DNA from: Gnetum montanum
Lineage: Eukaryota; Streptophyta; Gnetopsida; Gnetales; Gnetaceae
Direction: 5' to 3'
DNA length: 64,000 bases
NCBI GenBank assembly: GCA_015680685.1
Contig: MNCI01035006.1
Coordinates: 644,519 to 708,518, forward strand
Positions 1-12,235 of this stretch are shown here, piece by piece. The notes under the pieces were generated by a model, which saw only the letters and a program-made list of their open reading frames with translations, did no database searches and was not told the DNA's origin. Each line of letters begins with the position of its first letter. The first letter of the stretch is position 1. The position numbers were made by a program, and so were the translations under genes.

Positions 1-1080
1 GGCCTTGTGGACTTCCCAATATTGGAAAGTGGAGTGAACTTTAGTAGGTTCTTCATGAATGTGGGTATTAAAGGATTCTATGGATAACCTTTCCGTAAGA
101 TTATTAATAGTTGAACAAATGTTGTTGTACTCTTGTCTAGAACGAGAGGCCACTTCCTTGCCAAACTTCCGTGCAAAGTTCCTCACCCTACTAGTGGTTT
201 GCAGCCACCATTGGATCCAACCCACCTGACCTATGGGCCTAGGTTCGGCATTCCAAAGATTAGAAAGAAGTTGTTGAGACGAAGGAGAAGAGAATAAATT
301 AGAGTGTAGGCGAAAGAGGTGGAGTCTGGTCCTATGTGAAGTACCAAATATTTGCATGGAAATGACGATGGGATAATGGTAAGATAACGTAGCATGTTGG
401 TGAACCATAGTGGTGGAGATTGCCTACCAAAAGGATAGTGTGGAGAAGTAAAATTGATCTACCTGACTATATATTCGAGCCTGACCTAGACGAAGGTTAC
501 TCCAAGTAAATCTATGTAGAGGTCTGCTTGAGTTATCCTTGACTCCATCAAGGAGATAAAATTGTTTTTTAAAGTTAGACCAAGGTTAAAATTCATGAGG
601 AGGAAGTCGAAAAGGGACTCCCCCAAGTTTATCATGAGGGAATTCAATCATATTAAAATCTCCGCCAAAAATCCAAGGAATGGAAGAAAGAGAATAGGTT
701 AGTTCCTGCCATAAGTTAGCCCGTTCCATGGAGTCATTTGGAGCATAAATAGAGCAAACCCCAAAGGGTCCATGGGAGGAGGAAAAGAGAGCCCAAGAAA
801 CTCTTTGGCTTGAATCAGAACCAGAATGGATGAGTTTGTCTTTCCAATGGGCTGAAATGAGAATAGCTGCTCCACCTTTTCCATACACGTGGGAGGTAGC
901 TATGGCTAAGGAGTGGGGAAGAAACCTATAAGCTGAAAACTCTAAGTCAGAAGCTAAACTTTTAATTTCCTGAAGAAGGATGATATCAAAGGTGGTATTC
1001 AGACTAGAGAGAAAATTACTAGCCCTTTTACCTTGAAGCCTATCTGTAAGGCCTCGAACATTCCAAGATACTAAATTCAT
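1..1080 (-). pseudogene. LINE ORF2, apurinic endonuclease domain (5' fragment, decayed)
   Basis: The frame opens with VSWNVRGL and continues with LLQEIK, GGAAILIS, IYAPND and GGDFNM, the ordered motifs of the exonuclease-endonuclease-phosphatase fold that nicks target DNA for target-primed reverse transcription. The same frame runs to the window edge, giving FTWSN, a YSQVDQF segment and LSYHYPI. Two in-frame stops interrupt it, TAA at 588-586 and TAG at 426-424. The family's LSDHxPI motif reads LSYHYPI here, so its aspartate is lost. The reverse transcriptase would lie left of base 1. The ATG at 1080-1078 overlaps the ORF1 stop in an ATGA arrangement. Confidence 0.85.
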
Positions 1081-2083
1081 GAGGAGGTAGAAGATGCAGG
1101 TAGGGAAAGAACTTCAGAGGATTTGAGGGTTGATGTGTCCACTTCCATTATGTTGGGGAGGACAACAAAGGGGTCGTTTGTAATAACTAGAACTATAGAA
1201 GAGGCTTTATGGGAGGGAGATAATGGTGGGTCAGAAAAGGAGGATGGTTTAGCTCTTTTCCTACCCCCATCATTCACTCCCTCAGTGGTTGAAATAGAGT
1301 CCTTGAAAGATTTAGACTGGGTGACTTTAGCTTGCGAAGTGATCTTTATAGAGGAGCTAGAATGAGGGACTTGTGTGGTAGAGGATTTTGGTTTGGAGAG
1401 AAAACTAGAGGTCTTGTGGGGAGTGGCTGCAAATTTAAATGTTTTCGGTAGGACTTGAGTTTCATCTATAGGGGAAGAACGATTTTGTGAAGGGTTGTTT
1501 GCATTTTTCTTCCTAGCTAAGGAAGGGCAAGCTGAGATGTGGTGATCAGCTCGATGAAAATAGCTGCAGGAGTTAGGAAGGTAAAAATAATCAACTTTTT
1601 GTGTGAACAATTTTCCTCCAGTTGCTAATGTGAGAGAGGTTTTCTTGTGAGAGATGTCTAGTTCTATACAGTAGCAATGAAACTGAATTCCATTAACCTC
1701 TACTCTGTGATCAGAGATAATGTGACCTCGAAGTCAAATTTCCATGGACGGACGACCAGGGTGGCATTTCGTGCTGGGAAAAAATAGGCTGAAAGGGCTT
1801 TCTTAACATGAGAAGCATCAGAGAGTTCTATGAGCACAAAGTTTCGGGCATAATATCGGGCATAGGAAACAGTTATGCCGTGAGATTGTAGAATAGATTT
1901 GATGTACAAATGGAGATTTACTGATCGGGGAATAAAATCCATAATTTGAATAAAAATGAACCGAGATGAAAATTCTTTAGCTACATTATCAAAAGGATTG
2001 TCCGAAATAAAAAAATCAATATTAGTGGAGTTGGGGGGACTTCCCTGCTGAGAAGAACTAGATGGGCCTTGAGATTCATCCAT
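1077..2083 (-). pseudogene. LINE ORF1, gag-like nucleic-acid-binding protein (frameshifted)
   Basis: The ATG at 2083-2081 opens a frame with an RRM/DUF4283-like segment (FVLIELSDASHVKKAL) that ends at 1700. The downstream frame picks up at about 1725 with VEVNGIQFHCYCIELDI and carries on to a serine-rich tail, so one frameshift near 1725 has split a single ORF. A zinc-knuckle remnant, CSYFHRADHHISAC, keeps Cys, His and Cys at CCHC spacing, but the second cysteine is phenylalanine. The product would be the RNA-binding chaperone of the LINE particle. The stop overlaps the start of the endonuclease frame by four bases. Confidence 0.75.
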
Positions 2084-2334
2084 GACTGCATTGTAGCAAA
2101 GATCTTCTCTGCCAACAGCGTAGCCCTACGTAGCACTCCTGGATCGGAAGCACTAGTGAACCCGTTGATGCCAAAATGCCACAGGTCCGCCCAATCGAGC
2201 TTGAAATTTGAAAGCCACGGGTAAAGCTCGAAACCCTCAGTACAGGAAAGACCAGAATTCCAATCGCTCGGATAAACAGCTCTCGTAGCTTTTGAATATG
2301 AGTAAGTAAGCTAGTATAAGTAGTAATTCATTTG

Positions 2335-2379
2335 GAAAAAAAAACAAAAAAAAAAAGAAAAAAGAAAAAAAGAAAAAAC
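2335..2379 (+). repeat. A-rich low-complexity tract
   Basis: About 45 bases, almost all A with scattered G and C. It lies just outside the presumed 5' end of the minus-strand LINE. It could be the poly(A) tail of an older plus-strand insertion or simple-sequence expansion; the sequence does not decide. Confidence 0.6.
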
Positions 2380-3898
2380 ACTTGATAAATTTAACTTTCT
2401 ATATCTTATCTTTTGGGTACCTTTTTGGTCAACTCTCTAGAAATCATTCTTTAGTCTCTAAAGCTCTTATTTCTCTTACACAACTTGTGGTTTCTTTGTT
2501 TATTGCTTCTTGGATTTGTGACATAATAATATCCAATGATAAATCATAGTTAATAGACATAATTTTTCATGACTTACCTTGTTGAATTCTATTTAAAATG
2601 GCTAGGGATTATTATTTTGTTGAATTAATTTGCTAACTTTCTTATGATGCTATTACTCAATTTTATTCTTATTAATTTTCTTTTCTTCCTATACAATTGA
2701 AATGATTTCAACCTTTATTTAAATAACATTAAACAATCTTCTATTCATAATTTTATAAAATATAGGATAATAAGGGACTATTTTCCTATTTTAAATGCAA
2801 GTTTGATTAAAATAGTTGAATAGAATGTAGATAGCTAATAGAAAAACTCTTATTAGGTTCATGAATGACAGTACTTTTACATATTTAAATATGATAGTGT
2901 CTAGATACATTGAGGAAGTAACAATAATATCCATCTTTTTTATAGCTTAAAATCTCTTTGTAACACCCTCCTTCCTAGCCCTAAGTTAAAGAGCATTACA
3001 TTGGATATAGAACCTCTAACAAAGGATTCATCTTCATAAGATATGATTGAAAATGAAATGATCTAATGTAGTGATAAGGTAGCAAAAGAAAAATATTGTG
3101 ATACCATGATGAAAAAGGAAAAGAAAGGCATTAATAATGGAATAAAAACAAAATAATAGATAATACAAATAGATATAAATTAGCAAGTTGAAAGCTACAC
3201 TAAACTAAAAATAGACAATATATCATGCGAATATAAAAATAATGCATAACAATGAATATTAAATAATATCAATATTTTTAGTACTATATAAAATATTCAT
3301 GGTCCAAAAAAATAAATCATGATATAAAATAAAATAATTCATGTCTAGAAGTATCTTTATATACAAAAGTAATAATAGTCTAAAAGCTAGTAATTTAACA
3401 TGCATGATGTTAGATAATTTTGTAATGTGTAGCAGGGTGGTACCATTACGTAATCAACCCAGGATCATGGAATATAGTAAAAGAATGAATTATTGTAAGA
3501 AAGAAAAATTAAATTACCAACATTGATTGAAAGCTAAAAGAAATAAAGAAAATTATTTATTACTATCAAATTTCACAATACAATGATAAGATTCACAAAG
3601 TTCAATATTATAACTTTATTTATTGTCTAATTCTTGTCTACTTGACTTCTATGTATGTCCTCCTATTATTTTTAATTATTTCACCATTTTTCTGTACATG
3701 ATATCCATTGAAATTGAATCAATTTACATATGTTTTAATCATTAAATGACTATCATGAGTCTTTGTGCCTATCATCTACTTACATTTTGGAGAATATGAG
3801 TTGTTATGACTTGTACCCCATTATAGCTCATTACTTGAAGTAATTTTCATTAGTAGACCAACAACGATGAGTCATTGTAACTGAAAATGATTCACAAT
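2380..3898. other. AT-rich spacer, no gene seen
   Basis: Strongly AT-rich, with only short open frames (the longest, 3341-3526, is 61 codons with no recognisable motif). I see no coding signature, RNA gene or repeat pair in it. Confidence 0.6.
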
Positions 3899-4640
3899 TG
3901 ATGAGCTGTGAGGTACCCCTATGCCCAACCATATGAATCACAAGCATTCATGCATAATCCATTTGAATTCTGCAGATGGGACTAGTTGTGTGTCTAAATT
4001 GTTATGCTCTAATCGTAGTTTGCTATATTTCCACTTAGACTAGTGGTAGCTTTGTCATGTATGGTTTAGTCCAAAGTGAGACATATGATGGTGTTGTCTA
4101 ACCCTAAGTTTCTCCTAATGATAATAAAAATATTAATCGATTAAGCTAGGTAAAGATGAAAAGTAAAGCATAAACTAGCATGTGTGTGATGAGTATACTT
4201 TCTTAATTGCATGTGATGATTAAGGTTTTTGGTATTAATACAATTGATTTTTCATTATAATGCTTAAGGTCTTTAACATGCTTACCCTTTTAATACCCTT
4301 CAAGCAATAGCAAATCTTAATTAATGTGAATTTTCCATGCAAGCACCATGCCCCCCCCCCCCAACAACTAAGTAGAATACTCCAGGTTCAAATAGGTGCA
4401 AATGGTACAAGAATTGGAGTAGTATTGAGCGAGATATTGTAAGTGGAAGTTGGTTGCATGTAGCTTTGAGTTGTGAAAGAAAATTTGAAATGAAGAGAAT
4501 GGATTTTTGAGCACCACAGGGGTTATATTTATAGGTTTTTTTTGACCCAATATCATGTATATGATGTTGAGGCTAACTCGATATTGGGTAGTCGATATTG
4601 GGATCCATGAAATTGTATTGAATGAGGGTATTGAGCATGG
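3899..4640 (-). repeat. 3' LTR of the gag-only element (approximate)
   Basis: 3899-4208 aligns closely to 7214-7515, sharing for example CACAAGCATTCATGCAT and TTTAGTCCAAAGTGAG. Beyond this the copies diverge and this one appears shorter by a deletion. A TATAAATA on the minus strand near 4540 lies where the LTR promoter of the family sits. A run of 12 C lies near 4351-4362. The outer end is estimated. Confidence 0.55.
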
Positions 4641-5076
4641 ATAATGAAACTATAGGATTGGTTGGAAGGTTTTAGGTTAGGTTCATGGTTCTAGGATAAT
4701 TAGGGAATCGTTTGGAGATATCAAAAGTGGTATAAGATGGAGTTGTTGACATTAAAACCTTTGGGAGATGCAAGAAAAGGGGTGTCAAATTGATGGTGTG
4801 GAATGGATTAATTACATGATAAGGAAAAGCATGAAATTTATCAATGAGATACTTGGAAGATAAGGAATGATGTGGTTGTGTCAGAAAAGTACAAGTTACA
4901 ATGTCTAGCCCATGATTACATCCTTGATCATGATATGGTATGCATGGATTCATTTATCTCCCCACACTGTTAGATTCATTGCTTGGGTTTGGTATTGGAG
5001 TAACAATGGATGGTGGCCCTTGTGTAAGATCAGAGGATGGTTGTGGTGAAAAGGGAGGCATACCACCAGATTGGCA

Positions 5077-7162
5077 TTATGCTAGTTTGGATGATGTGGT
5101 CGGGCCATGAGTGTTTTGCTTCCACTTGCAACCTATTCTAAAGAAAGAAAATTTTTGAGTTTGTGGTGGGGACCTACTGGTATCAACATTTCTATGTACA
5201 TTTGTAGCACAAGTGACATTTTTTTCTTGATAGTGTGATGCCAAACCTTCTTGTGTCATTGGTGGTGATGTGTGATGAGGTGGAGTATGAGAATATTTAG
5301 GGTAGGATGGATGGTAAGGGATACAAGGTAGTAATCCCTTAGGGAATGTCATGGGTTGATGGTACACAACAGAGTGATGGTAGCGATTTAAAGTGCAGGA
5401 CTCAGAACTAGTTGGAGAAATAGGGTGTTGAACATAATATACATGTAGTTTTGGCAGATAAGAAGGATAGGGCTGGTTTGGTGGTAGCCTCCCCCATGAT
5501 TGTGGGTTTTGCTAATGTAGTTGATAATATTATTGAGTTTTGTAATAAGTTCTCATTGGACAGTATGATTGGTTGTGAGATTGTCTATAATTACCATGTG
5601 GAAGAGGAAATCTCCTAGGCATGTGCTTCTATATGAATTTCGGATTTAATGCACCTATCCAATACTCATGTAGATGCAACAAGACCAGGAAATGGCCCTT
5701 CAGATGGTCATATATGTTGATGTCGCATCCATTATCTTCATTTGTGGTTGAGTATAAAGCGTCACTTTCTTTAGTCATTTTTCCTGTTTGCCAAAACATG
5801 TTCCTAGCTATTTTGTAGTTTTTCCTCCTTTGTTTATTATGATCACTAGTTTATTTTGCATGAAGTTCTTCTTTATAGTTTCTACCAAAGTTGTAACTTT
5901 GTCATATATCCATTTTGCCATCCTATTAAAATTTTCTTCAAGTTCATCGATAGACTTATGTATTGGCAAGAGTCTATGGGGAATCACCTTACCAAGAGTG
6001 GTTTCTTTCTCCTTATCGTAGATATGGACCTACTTCTTTTAAAGAGTTGGATCCCTGTGATATTTCTTGACATTCTCCCATTTGCATATCTCTCCTTCTT
6101 CTTTCACCACATGCTCAATTAGCTCTTGGATTTGATGGGTTTGTAGCTCATATAATTGACCTAGAGCATACATCCCAAGGGTCTCCCTTGTTTCATTACG
6201 AAGCCCATCTATGATGTGGAAAAGTTTCCTTTCCTTAGAGAAACCATGGCTTGAGCATCTATTTAGTAGAGAATAATATCTATCTAAGGCCATGTCCAAG
6301 GGTTCATGTTGTTCTTGTCTCCATCCTTGGATTTGTCTCCTCAGGTTGGATACCCTCACATAGGTTTGATATTTCTCATTGAAGAGTTCTAGTATTGTGC
6401 ACCATCATTGAATTAAATCTCATTTCAACAATCTATACCACACTTCAACTCTATCGATTAGTGTCCTAGGAAAAATCTTGAGCTTTTTCCATCCACTTTC
6501 AATGTTGTAGAAAGCATAGGCATCATGGAAGGCTTGTAAATGATATTGTGGATTTGCGTCATAGCCTCCTACAAATTTAGGAATATTATTCATATCAAGC
6601 CTAGGTAGGCGACTTTCTTTGCGATGCCTATGGGATATCTTAACTACCTTTCTGATTTGCATCAGGCTCTTAATGGCCAACAAGGATTCATCATCATCAG
6701 TCATGTTGTGATGAAAATTTCTATTCGGTTAATTATGAAAATTTTGCCTATGTTCATGTGAGTTTGATTTTTATTTTTATTTTGACCTTGTAGTGGAGCT
6801 TTATCTCCATGCCTACATTCATCTTTGTTAGAACTAGAAATTGAAGGAGGAGAGGAATATGAGAAATTGGAAGGATTACCATGGCTTCTATGGTGTTTCT
6901 TGGGGTTCCTTGATTTATCATTTCTAGATTTTGAGGAGGTCCTAGGCCTTGAGGCCTTTCTTGGTCCAGGGCTTACTTCATCTCCTCCACAATTGTTTGT
7001 CTTAGGTGAATGTCGTCCTTGAGTGCTGTCAGGGTGATCATGAACATATGAAATCCCTGCATAAGGTTGGTCACTCCAACTTTCGTCAACATATATCTCA
7101 TTAGTTCTCCAATGAATTATTTCACTATATAGGGCATTATCACTTCCTTGTGAGGAAGACAT
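5077..7162 (-). pseudogene. Athila-type gag (broken)
   Basis: The ATG at 7162, about 30 bases inside the PBS, opens a serine-rich basic N-terminus (MSSSQGSDNA). Next comes the conserved gag segment RLPRLDMNNIPKF near 6610, then the capsid-like helix region containing HIIDGLRNETRETLGMYA near 6200, and a Pro/Gln-rich tail around 5077-5520 beginning near QNPQSWG. The same segments occur in the same order in the gag at 52,548-54,780. At least three breaks divide the frame (near 6705, 6415 and 6040). Nothing resembling protease, RT or integrase follows, so this copy needed proteins in trans. Confidence 0.7.
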
Positions 7163-7194
7163 TGTAATATAACTAATCTAGATAACAAGCACCA

Positions 7195-7213
7195 TCCCTA
7201 GCAATGGTGCCAA
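7195..7213 (-). promoter_or_regulatory. Primer-binding site of the gag-only element
   Basis: On the minus strand TTGGCACCATTGCTAGGGA follows the LTR end CTCATCA directly. It resembles the TGGCGCCGTTGCCGGGGA primer site usual after the 5' LTR of Athila-type elements, and the PBS at 52,412. Confidence 0.7.
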
Positions 7214-8050
7214 TGATGAGTAGTGAGGTACTGCTATGTTCAACCATACGAATCACAAGCATTCATGCATGATCCAGTTGAATTCTATGGATGGGACTAG
7301 TTGTGCATCTAAATTGTTATGCTCTAATCACAGTTCACTATCTTCCCACTTGGACTAGTGGTAACTTTTTCATGTATGATTTAGTCCAAAGTGAGGTATA
7401 TGATGGTGTTGTCTAACTCTAAGTTACACCTGATGACAATAAAAAGATTAATTGATTAACCTAAGTAATGATGGAAAGTAAAGCCTAAACTAGCCTATGT
7501 GTGATGAGTATACATTCTTAATCATCCACACATGCCTTGGACTTTGTGAGACTACTATTGGAACTACCAAGCATACATCACTAGGCTCACTAAATAATAC
7601 ACTTCTAGGTTACCAAGTAATTACATTTAAGCACTCACGATTAGCCATACTCATTCCACTTAATGAGAGGAATCATAAAGAGCAATACATGGAAATATTA
7701 ATTAAGGAAAATAGGAAACAATTAAATAATTAAAAGTAATAATAATCTAGGTGGATGCTATAATTATGGAAGTAATCTGGATCTTTATTTCCATCATGTA
7801 ATATGTCCAAGTATGTCACACTTGAATAAGGATGCCATAAAATTACAAACATCACACTGTGGGCATGAACTAGAAAATAACAGGACTAAAAATCAACAAA
7901 CTATGAAGAAGATAATTGAAAACTAAAAGTAAAAATATGTCCTAACCATGCATCCAAGTGTTGTATTTATAAGCTAACATAGAAGCAACAATATTAGATA
8001 TCCAATATCAAGGCTCCAATATTGAATATTTGATATCGGAGCTGACCAAA
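7214..8050 (-). repeat. 5' LTR of the gag-only element (approximate outer end)
   Basis: The inner end TGATGAG (CTCATCA on the minus strand) abuts the PBS. A minus-strand TATAAATACAA at about 7965 matches the TATAAATACAA of the Athila-like LTR at 51,644, and the TATA-to-LTR-end distance (about 750 bp) is the same in both. The right end, in U3, is not defined. Confidence 0.6.
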
Positions 8051-10155
8051 TAATGACTCATAAACAACTCAAAGAAATAATCATAACATTGAAAATTTAA
8101 TGGTCAAACATAGGTTGCAAGTTGGCTATGAATCGCATAAACTTGCATTAGTAAAATTCATAATTATATTCCAACAATTCCCTACAAAAGGCTAGAGATT
8201 GCATAAAGTTGTAGGACATAGACTAGGGGAGGCTATGACTCATAGATAGGTAGCAGTATAATAATTTCTTAAATTAATTAACTTCTTATCATCCCAACTC
8301 CCTAATTAGCTTCTTAGCCTACAAAGGTATCCATGGAGGTTCCTAAACATCCCTAAAACCTGTAACCATACTTCTAGGTTTCATTGTAGGAGATGAGATA
8401 TTTCCAAATATTTCCAAGTGTTTCAATAGTTGAGGTAGCTAATTATAGATGGCTATAGACTATAATGATATTCAACTTGTAACTTACTTACAACTATCTG
8501 CAAAGAGTTAAAGATTAATTATGAGAAGTATAAGAGAAACAAGCATTAATTCTAGTCCTAACATAGTTCCTAATTATTTCTTTATCATCCTAATAATGGT
8601 AAATAAGAGTATGTAGATGAATTATTGTCATGAAAAAAACACACAAGTAATTAACCAAAGGTAGAATGTATATCAAAATGAAAAATTCATGTCTACATCA
8701 AATATATAAAGGAAAAATAATAAGGATAGAAAGGGAAGTAGATAATGATCTCAAGCTAAAGAGCCCAGATTTGAGAGATCGACATCATTAGTCCCCTCTA
8801 TAGGATGTGATTTGACCAAATCCTCCTTAGAGAATACATCATCACTTCTACCAATTATGTAAGATGGTCCTACCTCATCATCATTTGAAGCATTCTCCAA
8901 AGTAGAAAAAGTAATGGAGTCCAAAATAAGATCTTTAGGCTCCTTAGGATTCACCTCTTCTTGTCTAAAGAAGTGGAACCTCTAAGACATGAATAAGGAA
9001 ATCCATTCTTTATTCACCACTAGCCTTACCTAATGATGTTTAATCCTCCTAAATTGGATAGTTATGGACTTCTCCATTATGTCCAATTATGAAAGAATCA
9101 TAGATAAAATATCAATGAAAAATGTTTGCTCCTGCTACTCCTATTCTTGTTGAATTACTTCATATAACACCACTTCTTAATGATCTTCTTGGCATTTTCT
9201 AAGACAGATGGATCTAAGATCCACATGATGTTTTCAATCCTGATGGAGACAATGTGCTAGCTATAGAAAGTACAATGAAAGTTTACAAGTTGATCCTTTC
9301 CAATTTCATTATGTAGCTCTGCTATAGATCATCAGGGATCAAAATCTAAAGATGACATATTAGACTAGAAATAACTAAGGGAAAAGGCATACTAGCCTTA
9401 TCCTTTTCTATTACTAGCATCTACCACAAGGAGATGTAGGGATAGTTTAACTAGAATCATCCTTTCAAATCTCGTAGAATGGTCATCTCAAATGACATGA
9501 CATGGGTGAATTATGATACACTCAAAATGTTTGTGTGTATCATCCTTACAAGAACTTTCCTTGTAAGAAGTTCTTGTAATCTCACATTGTCTCACATTGT
9601 CATCTTAGCCTTAGATGAAGCCACGTGAAAATGGTTCTTTTATGAAACCACTATAAGGCCCAAGTGGCTCCAAGTTTATACATTATGATATTGTACAAAT
9701 GTTCACCCAACTATATAATCCATGTGGATGTTGATATAGTTATGAATGTGACATAAAAGTCACATGCCTCTTGATTATGGTGCATATTTCCACTAGTGAG
9801 GAACTTAGGGTTTTTCTATTGTAGATTTTTTATCATATTAGGTCATAATAGCTAGAGGAGAGGTTTGACATTTAGGATGCTTGAATGAAGAATGCCAAAA
9901 ATTCTCTCTCTTCTTCCTCTACTCCTAGTAAGCTCTTTGAAGCTCACACTTTTACTACTCTCTAGCCTCCTTCTATCACCACTTGAGCTTCTTCACTATG
10001 TGGAACTAATAGCCTTATTGAGTATGCCATCACTATCTCAAATAGTATTAAGAGATATCTTGTAGAGTCTAACCTCAAGAAAAAATTAGTATAAGATTGA
10101 AAAAAAATGTTATTAAAAATAACATAATAGTGAAACACTAATCGAGCTAAAATCG
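8051..10155. other. AT-rich spacer, no gene seen
   Basis: Frames are short and without motifs (for example 8751-8954). The only structures noted are a 12-bp inverted repeat at 9546-9579 and a short tandem copy of CTCACATTGT near 9585-9600. Confidence 0.55.
9546..9579. repeat. Perfect 12-bp inverted repeat with 10-nt loop
   Basis: TTACAAGAACTT at 9546-9557 is the exact reverse complement of AAGTTCTTGTAA at 9568-9579. It may be a relic of a miniature element or chance; no target-site duplication was seen. Confidence 0.6.
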
Positions 10156-11529
10156 TGATGCTCCCCACCATGACTAAAGCTTGACGGCCTCACGAACAAC
10201 TTCAAATGGAGTCGAACTGAGCAAGAAATGGTTCCTGGGACCCACAGAAGACTACGGCAACATCTGGCGTCGAACTCAACAAAATTTTGAGCCCGAAATA
10301 CTTGGTTTTCACTAGGTATGCATCCTGTATGCCTAGCGTGCATGCCCATCGTGTACGCCTAGCGTGCACACCCAGCGTGTGACTTCAAAGACTACCCGAA
10401 ATAGGCACTTCAGAGTAAGATTTTCATAAGACATCAAATATTAGAGACAAGGCAACTATTAGGCATCATCATGGGCTCAAGAAAATCAAGTTTTGACCTT
10501 GAAATCATACACTTGGAAGTACACATGCTGAGCATGTACCTCCTACACACCCAGCGTGTGTGCCCAGCATGCATGCCCAACATGCAGCACAGCGTACATT
10601 AGTGGAAATCTTACAGAACCATGTTAGATCAAGTCCAACTGAGTTGAATATTCACAGGCAGCATTCTCATAACATCTAAGTTCAAATCCAAGGGCCAAAT
10701 TGGATACTTCCTGCTGTAATAGTAGTTTGTAAAAATGAATTCTTTTGTTTTATTCAAGTCTGTACGCTGAGTTCACATGCCCAGCATGTACACGCTAGCG
10801 TGTAGCAGCACACGTTGGCATGCAACACGCTGCTTAGTTGTAATATTCTTTGCACCCGGGTAATGCAGCCACTTGTCGTCCGACCCAAAATTCTCTCACC
10901 CATGGCCACTCATACCCTTCCAGATGCGAATCCAGCATTCAAAACCCTCATAAAACCCCAATTTTTCACTAGATCGAGGTTCGTAATTTTTACAAACACA
11001 CACAAAAAACTGGAACTTGGAGAACACTAAGTAAATCAGAGCAAGAACCCCCATACGCTGGACTTCAACCCTGCACACTGAGCATACAGCCTTCACGTTG
11101 TGCTTGCAGTTTAAACCAGCACACCATCATCTTCTAGCATCCACCAGGGCCCTTTGTCTGCCTCGTGTCAAATCTATGATTGTGTCTGGACCGGTGCACT
11201 ATAACTCTCATCTGGCAATAAAATTACTTTGTTTCTACTCAAAATTTGTCACAGTTTTCATTTATTCTGGTTCATTCCTTTTGTTTAAGTTAATGAAAAT
11301 TTATGCTTTGGGTTTACATTAATAACGCTGTTTACACAAAACCCAGCGTATTGCATATTGGCATACGTTGGGGAAATCTTTGTCTGATCCACGTGCAGAC
11401 CACCCAAGGTACACTACCTTCGCCCATTCTAGCTTGTCCTCAAGTGAAGGTAGGGTCTTCTATGTATGTGTGTAGATCTCTCGGTGTTCGTTTCATTCTA
11501 GCTTCGCACCGACAATTTCGGATAGTACA
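10156..11529 (+). repeat. 5' LTR of element B
   Basis: Matches 27,713-29,034 along its length. It is rich in variants of CCCAGCGTGCA and its complement (clusters at 10,325-10,380, 10,540-10,610, 10,765-10,830 and 11,055-11,110). A candidate poly(A) signal AATAAA lies at 11,217-11,222. I found no convincing TATA box. Confidence 0.9.
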
Positions 11530-11533
11530 GAAA

Positions 11534-11551
11534 ATGGCGCTAGAAGGAGGG
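11534..11551 (+). promoter_or_regulatory. Primer-binding site of element B
   Basis: TGGCGCTAGAAGGAGGGC starts four bases after the LTR end. TGG is the usual complement of a tRNA CCA end, and element C has the same sequence with one change at the same place. I cannot name the primer tRNA from memory. Confidence 0.7.
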
Positions 11552-11700
11552 CTTGAAACTGTTTAAATCTACTCTGATCTCATACACGTCCCCTGTGCTT
11601 CTGATCTACTGCCTCGTTTTCTCAGATTTACGTTGCGTCAACATTAAATCTGATTCTGCAACTCTCTAAATCTGCGTCCTATTCTGCAGCAATCTCAGTG

Positions 11701-12000
11701 TCTACACACTGCCCAGCTTACCTCAACGCTGTAGACCCTGTCTACATGCTGCCTAGTCAATCCACACGCTGTAGACCCTGTCTACACGCTGCCTAGTCAA
11801 CCTCCACGTTGTAGACCATGTCTACATGCTGCCTAGTCAACCTCCATGCTGTAGACCCTGTCTACATGCTGCCTAGTTAACCTAGACCTTGTCTACACGC
11901 TGCCTAGTCAACCTGCACACTATAGACCCTGTCTACATGCTGCCTAGTCAACCCGCACATTGTAGACCCTGTCTACATGCTGCCACCACTCGCAACACAC
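11701..12000 (+). repeat. Leader minisatellite, 40-bp unit
   Basis: About seven copies of a 40-bp unit starting TCTACATGCTGCCTAGTCAA and ending TGTAGACCCTG, one copy shortened. It lies between PBS and gag and is rich in CACGCTG-like heptamers also found in the LTR and before the antisense gene. Element C has no counterpart here. Confidence 0.85.
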
Positions 12001-12235
12001 TGACCACTCTAGCTCTATGTTGACAGTTGCAGCCTGCACGCTGTGACCTTAGTTTATATGCTGGCCGTTGAAGCCTATACGCTGGGACCCAGTCCATACG
12101 CTGCATAAACAGGCTGCATGCTACCAACTTAGGTGTACGCTGATAAGCACATCCATTTCATACTTGGCCAAATGCTCACCTGTACGCCCTGACATTGTAC
12201 CCCGTCCACCATGTTACATTTATGATATTTTCACC

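Larger units (their letters stand above)
1..2290 (-). mobile_element. 5' part of a plant L1-type LINE retrotransposon
   Basis: Reading the minus strand, a GC-richer leader (about 2290-2084) is followed by an ORF1-like gag frame and then by the endonuclease start of ORF2, which runs off the window edge at base 1. This order (nucleic-acid-binding ORF1, then APE-type endonuclease plus reverse transcriptase ORF2) is that of plant L1-type LINEs. Only the 5' part is visible; the reverse transcriptase and poly(A) tail would lie left of the window. Internal stops and one frameshift show it is inactive. Confidence 0.85.
3899..8050 (-). mobile_element. Gag-only Athila-like LTR element (deletion derivative or non-autonomous)
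   Basis: Two related blocks in direct orientation, starting TGATGAG at 3899 and at 7214 on the plus strand (the 3' ends of the minus-strand LTRs), flank about 2.5-3 kb that encodes only gag. The primer-binding site lies immediately inside the right block at 7213-7195. Gag, PBS and LTR ends match the full-length Athila-like element at 51,404-61,586, so this is the same family without protease, RT or integrase. The outer LTR boundaries (about 4640 and 8050) are approximate because the U3 parts have diverged. Confidence 0.65.

Noticed and set aside
4351-4362. Run of C as the polypurine tract of the left element (G run on the minus strand)
   Set aside because: It lies inside the LTR, downstream of the minus-strand TATA box, so it is more likely a homopolymer expansion.
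5621-6122. Plus-strand ORFs of 65-88 codons
   Set aside because: They overlap the minus-strand gag, which has family similarity; the plus frames have none.
11701-12000. CRISPR-like regular repeats in the leader of element B
   Set aside because: Direct 40-bp repeats without unique spacers, inside a plant retrotransposon leader: a minisatellite, not a CRISPR array.
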